This document shows positions 1 through 6,718 of a stretch of 34,670 nt of DNA, piece by piece; position 1 is the first letter of the stretch, and every line of letters starts with the position of its first letter. Both the position numbers and the translations under genes were made by a program. Origin of the DNA: an uncultured Ruminococcus sp. Its GTDB lineage: Bacteria > Bacillota > Clostridia > Oscillospirales > Acutalibacteraceae. The stretch lies in NCBI GenBank assembly GCA_902773635.1, contig CACYFH010000009.1, positions 1 to 34,670 on the forward strand, read 5' to 3'. A model generated the notes under the pieces. The model was given only the letters and a program-made list of their open reading frames with translations. It was not told the DNA's origin and ran no database searches.

Positions 1-127
1 TTGGCTGGAAATCTCCGCGAGAGTTTCTTGACCGCTTCTTACATACTGGAGAGGTCATTCTTTCTTGATGTGTAACACATCATTGACAAACCTACACTAC
101 CAACCACCAACAAAATTGTTACAATAC

Positions 128-156
128 TTGAATTTCCTTATCCTGTAGGTTATAAT
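128..156 (+). promoter_or_regulatory. sigma-A type promoter of the murT-gatD-ATP-grasp cassette
   Basis: TTGAAT at 128-133 and a perfect TATAAT at 151-156 are separated by 17 bases. The murT-like start lies 46 bases past the -10 box. The upstream sequence (1-127) shows no gene I can recognise. Confidence 0.65.
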
Positions 157-201
157 AAAACAAATATGCCCACAAATCTTCATCGGAAATAAGGAAATGA
201 A

Positions 202-1527
202 ATGAAAAAGTTTTTCACCATATTGATCTGCAAGCTCCTGCGCTTTGTCGGCAAGCTGATCGGCAAGGGCAGCAGCATGCCCGGACAGGTCGCCTTGAAG
301 CTCTGTCCCGATATCCTAAAGCGCATCGAGCTGCCGCAGTATATCATCGCCATCACCGGCAGCAACGGCAAGACCTCGACCGTCGAGATGATCGCCCACA
401 TCCTCACCGCCGCGGGCAAGACCGTCGCGTGGAACCGTGAGGGCTCCAACCAGATCGAGGGCGTCACCACGATGGTGCTCTCGAACGCCACTCTCTCGGG
501 CAAGGTCAAGAGCGACATCCTCCTGATCGAGAGCGACGAGCGCTACGCGCGCAAGACCTTCCGCTACATCAGCCCGACCCATTACGTCATCACCAATCTC
601 TACCGTGACCAGCTCACCCGCAACGGTCATCCGGAGTTCGTCTTTGAGGCGATCCGGGACAGCATCCATGACGACACCCGCCTCATCCTCAATGCGGACG
701 ACCCGCTCGTCTCCGTGTTCGGACATGACAAAGAGGATGTGATCTGGTTCGGCGCGGACAAGCTCTCCACCGATACGGACACTCTCGTCGGACGCTACAA
801 CGACGGCGTGTACTGCCCGATCTGCAAGGAGAAGATGACCTACTCCACCTATCACTACAATCACATCGGCAACTACCGCTGTACCTCCTGCGGCTATCAC
901 CGCGAGGATACCGACTACACCCTCACCGCAGTCGATATGCAGAAGGGCGAGATCGAGATCAACGGCAAGTATCATATCTCCCTCGCTCTCAAATCCCTCT
1001 ATAATATCTACAACATCCTCGCCGCCTTCACGGTCGCGTCTCTCGTCGGTATCGACGGCGCCGTGATCGCTGAGAAGATGAACGACTATGTTTTGAAAAA
1101 CGGACGCGTCATCCAGTTCAAGCTCGGAAGCAGAAAGGGAACGCTCCTGACCTCCAAGCATGAGAACAGCGTCTCCTACGACCACTCTATCCGCGTCGCC
1201 TGCGCATGCGAGGAGGGCGCCGACGTCATCATCATCGTCGACGCGATCTCCCGCAAGTACTTCACCGGCGACACCTCGTGGCTCTGGGATATCAACTTCG
1301 ACGCGCTGAATGATGATAACATCCATGATATCGTCCTCGCAGGCGCCTACGTCAACGACCTCGCCGCCCGCTTCTCCTACACCGACATCCCGCAGGAGAA
1401 GATCCGTCTGTTCGAGGATATCCATGAGGCGGCGGCTTACCTGAACAGCGACCGCAAAGAATACATCTACGCGATCACCTGTTTCTCCGATAAGGGAAAA
1501 TTCCTGTCCGAAGTGGAGGAGGTTTAA
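202..1527 (+). CDS. murT: MurT-like Mur ligase (lipid II isoglutaminyl synthase subunit family)
   Basis: A 441-residue Mur-ligase-family protein. In MurT/GatD systems this subunit activates the D-Glu alpha-carboxylate of lipid II with ATP and receives ammonia from GatD, on the cytoplasmic face. The P-loop GSNGKTS is at residues 53-59 (Lys57). The MurT-type zinc ribbon inserted in the central domain has all four cysteines (C205, C208, C227, C230). The C-terminal DUF1727-type region carries DTSWLWD (357-363), the Asp-containing motif that faces GatD in the staphylococcal enzyme. The segment preceding it (LTSKHENSVSYDHS) departs from the usual KNPAG-type motif, so this is a divergent subfamily. 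The ATG follows a weak AAGGAAATG leader, and the next gene starts one base after the stop. The family is clear; whether the substrate is lipid II is inferred. Confidence 0.85.
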   Translation: MKKFFTILICKLLRFVGKLIGKGSSMPGQVALKLCPDILKRIELPQYIIAITGSNGKTSTVEMIAHILTAAGKTVAWNREGSNQIEGVTTMVLSNATLSGKVKSDILLIESDERYARKTFRYISPTHYVITNLYRDQLTRNGHPEFVFEAIRDSIHDDTRLILNADDPLVSVFGHDKEDVIWFGADKLSTDTDTLVGRYNDGVYCPICKEKMTYSTYHYNHIGNYRCTSCGYHREDTDYTLTAVDMQKGEIEINGKYHISLALKSLYNIYNILAAFTVASLVGIDGAVIAEKMNDYVLKNGRVIQFKLGSRKGTLLTSKHENSVSYDHSIRVACACEEGADVIIIVDAISRKYFTGDTSWLWDINFDALNDDNIHDIVLAGAYVNDLAARFSYTDIPQEKIRLFEDIHEAAAYLNSDRKEYIYAITCFSDKGKFLSEVEEV

Positions 1528-1528
1528 G

Positions 1529-2239
1529 ATGAAGCTGCTGCATTTGTATCACGATATCATGAACCTCTACGGCGACTACGCGAACGTCAGCGCCATGCAG
1601 AGGATCCTTGAAAAGAGCGGGGAAGAGGTCGCGATCGATCATATCAGCCTCTGCGAGAAGGCGGAGCTCTCTGTCTACGACTTCATCTTCATCGGCTCCG
1701 GCACGGAGAAGAACCAGAAGGTTGTGCTGAACGATCTTCTGCAATATAAGGACGCACTGAAAAGCTATATCGAATCGGGAAAGGTCCTGCTCATGACCGG
1801 CAACTCCTTTGAGCTTCTCGGCAAGAGTATCACCGACGGCGCGGGAAAGCGCTATGAAGGGCTCGGGCTGTACGACTTCACCACTTCTGAGAAAAGCGGC
1901 GAGCGCATGACGGCGGATATCATCTGCACCGCCGATTTCCTCTCCGAGCCCCTCGTCGGCTTCATCAATAAATCGAGCGAGCTCAGCGGTATTTCCGCCC
2001 ACCTGTTCCATACGCAATTCGGCGTCGGCGATAACGCTGCCGACAAGACCGAGGGCGTCCGCGACAAGAACTTCTTCGGCACGCATATGATCGGACCCAT
2101 CCTGATGAAGAACCCGCACTTTTTATCATACCTCGCCGCCCTGATTCTGGGCAGAGAGCCTGAGACCGCTCACCTTTCCTATGAGCGCAAGGGCTATGAG
2201 ATCACACTGCGCAAGCTCACCGAGCGCGCGCAGGGATAA
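1529..2239 (+). CDS. gatD: GatD-like class I glutamine amidotransferase, catalytic residues apparently lost
   Basis: A 236-residue CobB/CobQ-type amidotransferase domain, coupled to murT (1-base gap). Canonical GatD releases ammonia from glutamine and passes it to MurT. Collinear GatD features are visible: an N-terminal YHDIMNLYGDYAN-like start, a GSG turn after FIFI, then LLGK, GLGLYDF and a GT..GPIL block near residue 184. The nucleophile elbow, ICGGYQFLGK in S. aureus GatD (Cys94), reads MTGNSFELLGK here, with no cysteine. The catalytic His of GTYLHGPIL is Ile188 in GTHMIGPIL. The only cysteines lie elsewhere (about residues 42 and 132). The protein keeps the fold but lacks the canonical Cys-His pair. 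It may be a structural partner using free ammonia, or serve another chemistry. Confidence 0.8.
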   Translation: MKLLHLYHDIMNLYGDYANVSAMQRILEKSGEEVAIDHISLCEKAELSVYDFIFIGSGTEKNQKVVLNDLLQYKDALKSYIESGKVLLMTGNSFELLGKSITDGAGKRYEGLGLYDFTTSEKSGERMTADIICTADFLSEPLVGFINKSSELSGISAHLFHTQFGVGDNAADKTEGVRDKNFFGTHMIGPILMKNPHFLSYLAALILGREPETAHLSYERKGYEITLRKLTERAQG

Positions 2240-2252
2240 CGGAGGAACGCTT

Positions 2253-3281
2253 ATGGCAATGTCAGCCACCAAATGGCTTCTCAATAAGTTCAAGGACGTC
2301 AACCGCGACCGCCTGAACAAGCACCTGGATACCATCCAGCAGAACACTGGCAAGAGCAGATTCTACATCCGCATGGATATGATGTGGAATTTCCTCACCC
2401 GCGGCACGGGCTATACCGATTACTTCCGCTGCAATTTCATCGAGCTGAGCAATAAGGAGAAGGACACCTTCGCGACCGCGAAGCGCTTCTATAAGCTGCT
2501 CGCCTACCTCAACAGCGAGGAATACATCGTTGTCCTCTCGGACAAGCTGATCTTCAACGAGGTGTTCCGCGATTATCTCCACCGCGACTTCATCAACCTC
2601 CGCAAAAGCTCCGTAGACGATTTCAGAGAGTTCCTCAAAACAAAGACCACCGTTTTCGCGAAGGAGACCCACGGCGAGGGCGGCCACGGCATCACCAAGT
2701 ACGCCGTGAAGGATATCACGGACGTCGAGAAGCTCTACGACGAATTGAAGCAGAAGGGTCAGCTCCTCGTCGAGGACGCGATCATCCAGCACGACGACCT
2801 CAACGCGATCAACCCCTACGTCGTCAACTCCTTCCGCATCATCACGCTCTATAAGGACGGCAAGGCGCACCTGCTTGCCAACGCTCTCCGCATCAACCAG
2901 GACGACGCGGAGGTCATCGGCTGTACCAACGACCTCTATTTCAGCCTCGGCGCCGACGGCAGGATCGACAGCAACGTCGTCGATGACTACGGCAAGGTCT
3001 ACGACACTCACCCCATGACCGGCGTGAAGTTCAAGGACGTGTAGATCTCGGGGGTGGCGGTAGCCTTCGATATGTGCGTCGAAGCCCATCAGCGCATCCC
3101 TCAGGTGCGCTATATCGGCTGGGACGTCGCCTTTTCCGTGAACGGTCCCGTACTGGTCGAGGGCAACGAGTACCCCGGCTACGGACTTGTCCAGCATTTC
3201 GCCTTGAAGAATAAGCGCACCGGCCACCTCAAAGAGGTCGCCGACATCCTCGGTGACGAGTACAAGAACATCAAGCTGTGA
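2253..3281 (+). pseudogene. ATP-grasp protein (sugar-transfer-associated type) interrupted by one in-frame TAG
   Basis: One reading frame of 343 codons is broken only by TAG at 3042-3044 (codon 264). Both sides align with a single ATP-grasp family of the sugar-transfer-associated kind. Before the stop are KETHGEGGHGI (ATP-grasp glycine loop), LLVEDAIIQH, INPYVVNSFRI and HPMTGVKF. After it are VRYIGWDVAF and GPVLVEGNEYPG, which carry the Mg-binding EGN. Translation stopping at TAG would lose that C-terminal active-site segment. ATG 2253 is chosen over the upstream in-frame start because GGAGGA lies just before it. The stop may replace a Gln codon (CAG to TAG). It follows gatD by 13 bases, so it belongs to the cassette. 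It could be a true pseudogene, a base-call error or a readthrough site. Confidence 0.75.
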
Positions 3282-3310
3282 TTCTTCTAGTTGGGAATAA
3301 TACAGAATAT

Positions 3311-3446
3311 TGTAGGGCGGGGGCTTGCTCCCGCCGAAACTTTTCATATAGATCTGTTCTATATGCGAAGCAAATGAGCTTGATCTGCTTCGCAAAATAA
3401 TGACAGAAAACTGAAAGGTCTCGGCGGGAGCAAGACCCCGCCCTAC
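3311..3446. repeat. Palindromic repeat family A, full copy (MITE-like)
   Basis: The two ends form an inverted repeat of about 30 bases with roughly 28 matches: TGTAGGGCGGGGGCTTGCTC at the left, its near-complement ending CCCCGCCCTACA at the right. A second inner palindrome (TGCGAAGCA / TGCTTCGCA) lies between. Related copies are at 5797-5987 and 10541-10620. It follows the ATP-grasp gene and may serve as its transcript end. Confidence 0.8.
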
Positions 3447-3452
3447 ATAGTT

Positions 3453-3743
3453 TCACCCGCTTTCCCTGATCTCGATAAACGGATAATCCTTCTTCATCAA
3501 GCTGCATATTTCTTTTACAGAACTATCTTCTCCGCAAATACAGACCATCCCGACGCCCCTGTGCCGCTGACAGATCCGCGCCGCCGCTCTGATCTGCGCC
3601 TCCGCGCTGTCGGGCGTGAGACCCTCGACGATCAGCGTCAGCCCTTCCTTCACGCGGTACGTCCTGTCGAGCATCGCACCGATAAACGTGCACAGCCCGA
3701 TGATCGCGAAGAAGATCAGGATCACCATACTCAGTATGTACAT
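3453..3743 (-). CDS. Small membrane-anchored protein of unknown function
   Basis: 96 residues, the only convincing minus-strand gene. Residues 1-24 form one hydrophobic segment (YILSMVILIFFAIIGLCTF). A cytoplasmic-looking domain follows with an Ala/Arg-rich helix (AQIRAAARICQRH), a VGMVCICGE strand and a short acidic-basic tail. GAGGTGAT stands three bases before the ATG. I do not recognise the family; the layout resembles small hypothetical proteins common in Clostridia. It is divergent from the DUF1540 gene. A CATATGATA box lies upstream but is too close to the start to be trusted. Confidence 0.65.
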   Translation of the reverse strand: MYILSMVILIFFAIIGLCTFIGAMLDRTYRVKEGLTLIVEGLTPDSAEAQIRAAARICQRHRGVGMVCICGEDSSVKEICSLMKKDYPFIEIRESG

Positions 3744-3816
3744 TCGATCACCTCATTTTATCATATGCTTTGAAAACAGATGGGTGCATAAACCTTGCGT
3801 GTTTGCAAATACTTCT

Positions 3817-3836
3817 ATTATCGGACATCCGATAAT
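3817..3836. promoter_or_regulatory. 20-bp perfect palindrome (operator-like)
   Basis: ATTATCGGA-CA-TCCGATAAT has 9-base arms with no mismatch and ends 19 bases before the DUF1540 start, in the divergent region between two genes. Its size and symmetry suit a dimeric repressor site. Transcribed, it could also form a hairpin in front of the ribosome-binding site. Confidence 0.45.
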
Positions 3837-3855
3837 CATATATGAGGTGAACACT

Positions 3856-4038
3856 ATGCAGAATAAGAGTAATGAAGCGAATCCCAGCATCCGCTGCAGC
3901 GTAGAGGACTGCCGCTACCATTGCGGCGAGGTGGACTACTGCTCACTCGACTCCATCAAGGTCGCGTCCCATGAGCAGAACCCGACCGAGAAAACCAGCG
4001 TCGACTGCCGCTCCTTCGAGTGCCGCGGAACCTGCTGA
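3856..4038 (+). CDS. DUF1540 small cysteine-rich protein
   Basis: 60 residues, GAGGTGA-led, ATG at 3856. The pattern matches DUF1540: IRCSVEDCRYH, then YCSLDSIKV and finally SVDCRSFECRGTC, with paired cysteines likely to bind metal. DUF1540 proteins are small clostridial proteins without an established biochemical role. It is encoded between a divergent membrane protein and the dipicolinate genes. A role in sporulation is possible from position only. Confidence 0.8.
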   Translation: MQNKSNEANPSIRCSVEDCRYHCGEVDYCSLDSIKVASHEQNPTEKTSVDCRSFECRGTC

Positions 4039-4057
4039 TCATCCCCTCGGGGATGAT
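4038..4057 (+). terminator. Hairpin after DUF1540 gene (weak terminator)
   Basis: ATCATCCCC-TC-GGGGATGAT is a strong 9-bp stem overlapping the stop codon, but no T-run follows. It may slow or protect the transcript end rather than terminate intrinsically. Confidence 0.3.
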
Positions 4058-4125
4058 ACATAAGGAACGAATAGAGAATAACGAATAAATAATATTCCGC
4101 TCAAAACGCGGACAAGAAGGGTAAA

Positions 4126-4200
4126 GGCTCCCTTTGGTAAAGGGAGCTGTCCCCGCAAGGGGACTGAGGGATTGCATAAACTGATCGAGCGTTAGCGAGA
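4126..4200. repeat. Palindromic repeat family C, copy 1
   Basis: It begins GGCTCCCTTTGGTAAAGGGA, then a second hairpin (GTCCCCGCAAGGGGAC), then TGAGGGATTGCATAA and a GAGCGTTAGCGAG tail. The same architecture recurs at 21352-21435 and inside a gene at 32078-32165. Confidence 0.8.
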
Positions 4201-4226
4201 AACATTTTTAAATATACTGTTGTTAT

Positions 4227-4248
4227 GCCGACCCTGTCGGCTTTTTTT
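4227..4248 (+). terminator. Intrinsic terminator upstream of dpaA
   Basis: GCCGAC-CCT-GTCGGC followed by seven T. It insulates the dipicolinate operon from the DUF1540 side. Confidence 0.75.
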
Positions 4249-4260
4249 ATGCCCGTTTGC

Positions 4261-4287
4261 ACCTTCACCCGACTGCATCATAGTATA
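4261..4287 (+). promoter_or_regulatory. Sigma-K-like sporulation promoter of dpaA
   Basis: AC at 4261-4262, a 16-base gap, then CATAGTATA at 4279-4287 match the Bacillus sigma-K form AC-16-CATAnnnTA. The expected start of transcription leaves a leader of about 20 bases that includes the GAGGTGA ribosome-binding site. spoVF in B. subtilis is a sigma-K operon, so function and motif agree. The match is by eye. Confidence 0.5.
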
Positions 4288-4314
4288 AGGTGTATTCTAT
4301 GACGAGGTGAGCGA

Positions 4315-5157
4315 ATGAAGATTGCGGTGATCGGCGGCGATAAGCGGATGCTTTTCGCGGCGCGGGCTTTTGCGGACGACGGTCATGAGGTCGCTGTAGC
4401 GGGCTTTGATGACTTGACGAGCCTATGTGAGATCAGAATATTGTCCGTGGCGGACGCGGTAAGGTGGGCGGATATCATTATCCTGCCGGTGCGACCGGTG
4501 AAGGACGGCTTTCTCAACGCGCCGTTCACAAAAACGGAGTTTCCCATCACCGACCTGCTCGACAGAGTAGGGGAGAAGCCGATCTTCGCGGGTGGGATCG
4601 AACCCCTGAAACCGTATGCAAAGGGTAAGCTGTGCGACTACGCGGCGCTCGAGTACTTCTCCCTCTACAACGCGGAGCTGACCGCCGAGGGAGCGCTCTC
4701 GATCCTTTTGAGCGACTACGAGGATTCCGTGTTCGGCACGAAGATTCTCGTGACCGGCTACGGACGGATCGGCAAGCTCCTCTCCGCACAGCTCCATTGT
4801 CTCGGCGCAGAGGTCACCGTCGCCGCGCGGAAGGCGCTCGACCGCGAGCGTGCGGAGCTCAGCGGTCTGCCCGCGGTCGATTATCCCGATATTGATCACA
4901 GCGCCTACCCGGTGATCATCAACACCGTGCCCGCCTTGGTACTCGACCGAAAGGCGGTCGACCGCATGCGCGAGGACGTTTTCCTGATCGACCTCGCGTC
5001 CGCCCCGGGAGGGGTCGATTTCGCCCGCGCAAGGGAGCGTGGACTGAGCGTGATCCACGCCCTCTCCCTCCCCGGCAAGACCGCGCCCTACGCCGCCGGC
5101 CGCGTGATCAAGAACGCCGTCATGAATATACTTTCCAAGGAAATACCCTTGATTTAA
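4315..5157 (+). CDS. dpaA: Dipicolinate synthase subunit A
   Basis: 280 residues, the dehydrogenase-like subunit (SpoVFA) of dipicolinate synthase, which makes pyridine-2,6-dicarboxylate from dihydrodipicolinate for the spore core. It starts MKIAVIGGDKRM, the usual N-terminus of the family. The nucleotide-binding turn GYGRIG is at residues 148-153, inside ILVTGYGRIGKLLSAQL. Near the end LIDLASAPGGVDF and a VIHALSLPGKTAPYAAG stretch are typical. GAGGTGA precedes the ATG. dpaB follows 12 bases after the stop. In B. subtilis the pair acts in the mother cell; the sigma-K-like site upstream fits that. Its presence marks the organism as a spore former. Confidence 0.93.
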   Translation: MKIAVIGGDKRMLFAARAFADDGHEVAVAGFDDLTSLCEIRILSVADAVRWADIIILPVRPVKDGFLNAPFTKTEFPITDLLDRVGEKPIFAGGIEPLKPYAKGKLCDYAALEYFSLYNAELTAEGALSILLSDYEDSVFGTKILVTGYGRIGKLLSAQLHCLGAEVTVAARKALDRERAELSGLPAVDYPDIDHSAYPVIINTVPALVLDRKAVDRMREDVFLIDLASAPGGVDFARARERGLSVIHALSLPGKTAPYAAGRVIKNAVMNILSKEIPLI

Positions 5158-5169
5158 AGGAGGAAAACG

Positions 5170-5742
5170 GTGGAAAAGATTACTTTGGGCTATGCGATGA
5201 CCGGCTCCTTTTGCACCTTTGATAAAAGTATCCGCGAGATGGCGCGCCTGCGCTCCATGGGCTGTGAGCTTCTGCCGATCATGTCGGAGAACGCCTACGC
5301 GACCTCGACCCGCTTCGGCAAGGCGCGGGATATCGTCTCTCGCGTGGAGGATATCGCCGGAAAGAGCGTGATCCATACCGTTCCGGGCGCGGAGCCGATC
5401 GGACCGAAGCACCTGTGCGACGCGCTCGTCGTCGCTCCCTGTACCGGCAACACCCTCTCGAAGATCGCTCTCGGGATCACCGATACCCCGGTGACGATGG
5501 CGGTAAAGTCCCAGCTCCGCATCGGCGCGCCGGTGCTCCTGTGCGTCGCGAGCAACGACGCCCTCGGCGCCTCCGCGGAGAACCTCGGCAGGCTCCTGAA
5601 CCGCAAGAATATCTATTTCGTCCCGCTGTCTCAGGACGATCCGGAGAACAAGCCGAACTCGCTGGTCTCTCATTTCGACCTGCTCCCGCAGTGCGTGGAG
5701 CTTGCGCTCAGCGGCAAACAGCTCCAGCCGATCTTTCGATAA
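5170..5742 (+). CDS. dpaB: Dipicolinate synthase subunit B (flavoprotein)
   Basis: 190 residues of the flavoprotein/HFCD family (SpoVFB), the second subunit of dipicolinate synthase. The start is GTG 5170, eight bases after AGGAGG. Visible family features are TLGYAMTGSFCTF at the N-terminus, IGPKHLCDALVVAPCTGNTL in the middle (flavin-binding PxxxNT-like region) and a VLLCVASNDALGASAENL stretch toward the C-terminus. It forms a two-gene unit with dpaA and is closed by a hairpin 28 bases later. Confidence 0.93.
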   Translation: MEKITLGYAMTGSFCTFDKSIREMARLRSMGCELLPIMSENAYATSTRFGKARDIVSRVEDIAGKSVIHTVPGAEPIGPKHLCDALVVAPCTGNTLSKIALGITDTPVTMAVKSQLRIGAPVLLCVASNDALGASAENLGRLLNRKNIYFVPLSQDDPENKPNSLVSHFDLLPQCVELALSGKQLQPIFR

Positions 5743-5769
5743 ACTGACCTATATGCACTCATTGAGAAG

Positions 5770-5799
5770 CCCCGAGCAATCGTGCTCGGGGTTGCTTGT
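5770..5799 (+). terminator. Terminator of the dpaAB operon
   Basis: CCCCGAGCA-ATCG-TGCTCGGGG, nine perfect pairs, followed by TTGCTTGT. The T-tract is interrupted, so termination strength is moderate. Repeat A begins inside the tail. Confidence 0.65.
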
Positions 5800-5987
5800 A
5801 GGGCGGGGGTACCCCCGTTGGGGGAATGTCCGAAGGACAAGGGGAGGAGCCGTCTCCGGCGAGGAATGCTCCCGCCGAATGCTTTTCCAATAGATGAAGT
5901 TTTTATGCGTAGCATATCAAGCTCGTCTTGCTTCGCTTATTCGAAAATAAATCTGAAACGTTTCGGCGGGAGCAACCCCCGCCCTAC
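5797..5987. repeat. Palindromic repeat family A, long copy
   Basis: It begins TGTAGGGCGGGGG and ends CCCCCGCCCTAC, with inner TGCTCCCGCCGAA and TTCGGCGGGAGCA arms. Relative to the copy at 3311 it holds about 58 extra bases in the left arm (from TACCCCCGTTGGGGG to CGAGGAAT). The first 80 bases are identical to 10541-10620. It fills most of the 388-base gap between dpaB and the next gene; overlapping open frames here are artefacts of the repeat. Confidence 0.85.
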
Positions 5988-6039
5988 GCTCACACTGATA
6001 GCCCCATTCCAAAACATTTGACTTTTCTGCCTGTACTTA

Positions 6040-6068
6040 TTGAATTGCGTAACATTTTATGGTACAAT
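6040..6068 (+). promoter_or_regulatory. Sigma-A type promoter of the zinc-ribbon membrane protein
   Basis: TTGAAT at 6040-6045, 17 bases, TACAAT at 6063-6068. The gene starts 63 bases downstream. No other promoter is evident before metY. Confidence 0.6.
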
Positions 6069-6130
6069 ACACATTTAGAACATGAATCTACAGCGGATCG
6101 CACCTTCCCATCCGCGTCAGGAGGTAACCT

Positions 6131-6652
6131 GTGTATTACTGCAAAACCTGTAAGGCGCTGTGCTACGGCGACAGCCTGCAATATGACGGCTGTAAGCATA
6201 AGCTCGTCGAGCTCAGAGACGTCAACGAGCCTGTCCGCCTTTGCGTGATCGGCGGAACGGAGCGTGCGCTCCTGACCGGCATGCTGCGGGACGCGGAGAT
6301 CCCCTTTTTGGAGGAGAACGTCCAGCCTCAGGGCGTCGCGAACGAGACCGTCACCGGCTTTGACGTGAAGCTCTCCAACATCAGCCTGCTCGTGCCCTTC
6401 TCGGCGCTCCCCAAGGCGAGTGAGCTTCTAAGCTCCCTTGAAACGGTGGAGAACACCGTCGAGCCGCATATGGAGCAGATCAAGGCGGAGATCACCCGCC
6501 TGACTAGCGCCAAAAAAACAGAGGACAAGCCCATGAGCCCCGCCCTTCGCACGACGGTCAAGATCATCACCGCTCTCTTGTTCCTCGCGGCAGTCGCCGT
6601 CGTCGTCCTCGGCACGGACAAGATCATGGAATGGGTCAAGTCCCTGTTCTAG
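6131..6652 (+). CDS. Zinc-ribbon, single-pass membrane protein of unknown function
   Basis: 173 residues; GTG start with GGAGGTAAC just before it. The N-terminus has a CKTC pair and a further Cys (YCKTCKALCYG, then DGCKHKL), a short zinc-ribbon-like module. Residues 36-105 (LCVIGGTERALLTGMLRDAE, then IPFLEE) resemble DUF2007-type small domains, but only loosely. The C-terminus has one membrane segment (ITALLFLAAVAVVVLG) and a short tail. It is the only gene in the main part of the window ending in TAG. Function unknown. Confidence 0.7.
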   Translation: MYYCKTCKALCYGDSLQYDGCKHKLVELRDVNEPVRLCVIGGTERALLTGMLRDAEIPFLEENVQPQGVANETVTGFDVKLSNISLLVPFSALPKASELLSSLETVENTVEPHMEQIKAEITRLTSAKKTEDKPMSPALRTTVKIITALLFLAAVAVVVLGTDKIMEWVKSLF

Positions 6653-6718
6653 TGGCAAGTGATCAGTGACCAGCAACCAGCAACTAATAACCAATAACTA
6701 TAACCCGGAGGTAAAGAA

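Noticed and set aside
2253-3281. Genome-wide recoding of TAG as Gln to explain the internal stop
   Set aside because: TAG ends the gene at 6652, and every other gene has no internal TAG; one site is better explained by mutation or error.
3759-3785. Minus-strand AC-16-CATATGATA, a second sigma-K-like site before the small membrane protein
   Set aside because: The boxes fit, but transcription would start within the ribosome-binding site only about 9 bases from the ATG, so a working promoter here is doubtful.
5702-6021. Open frames of 63-79 codons across the 5797-5987 region
   Set aside because: They consist of the family A repeat read through; no ribosome-binding site or protein-like pattern.
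6653-6718. SAM or T-box riboswitch before metY
   Set aside because: The leader is only 66 bases of low-complexity sequence without the required stems or a terminator.
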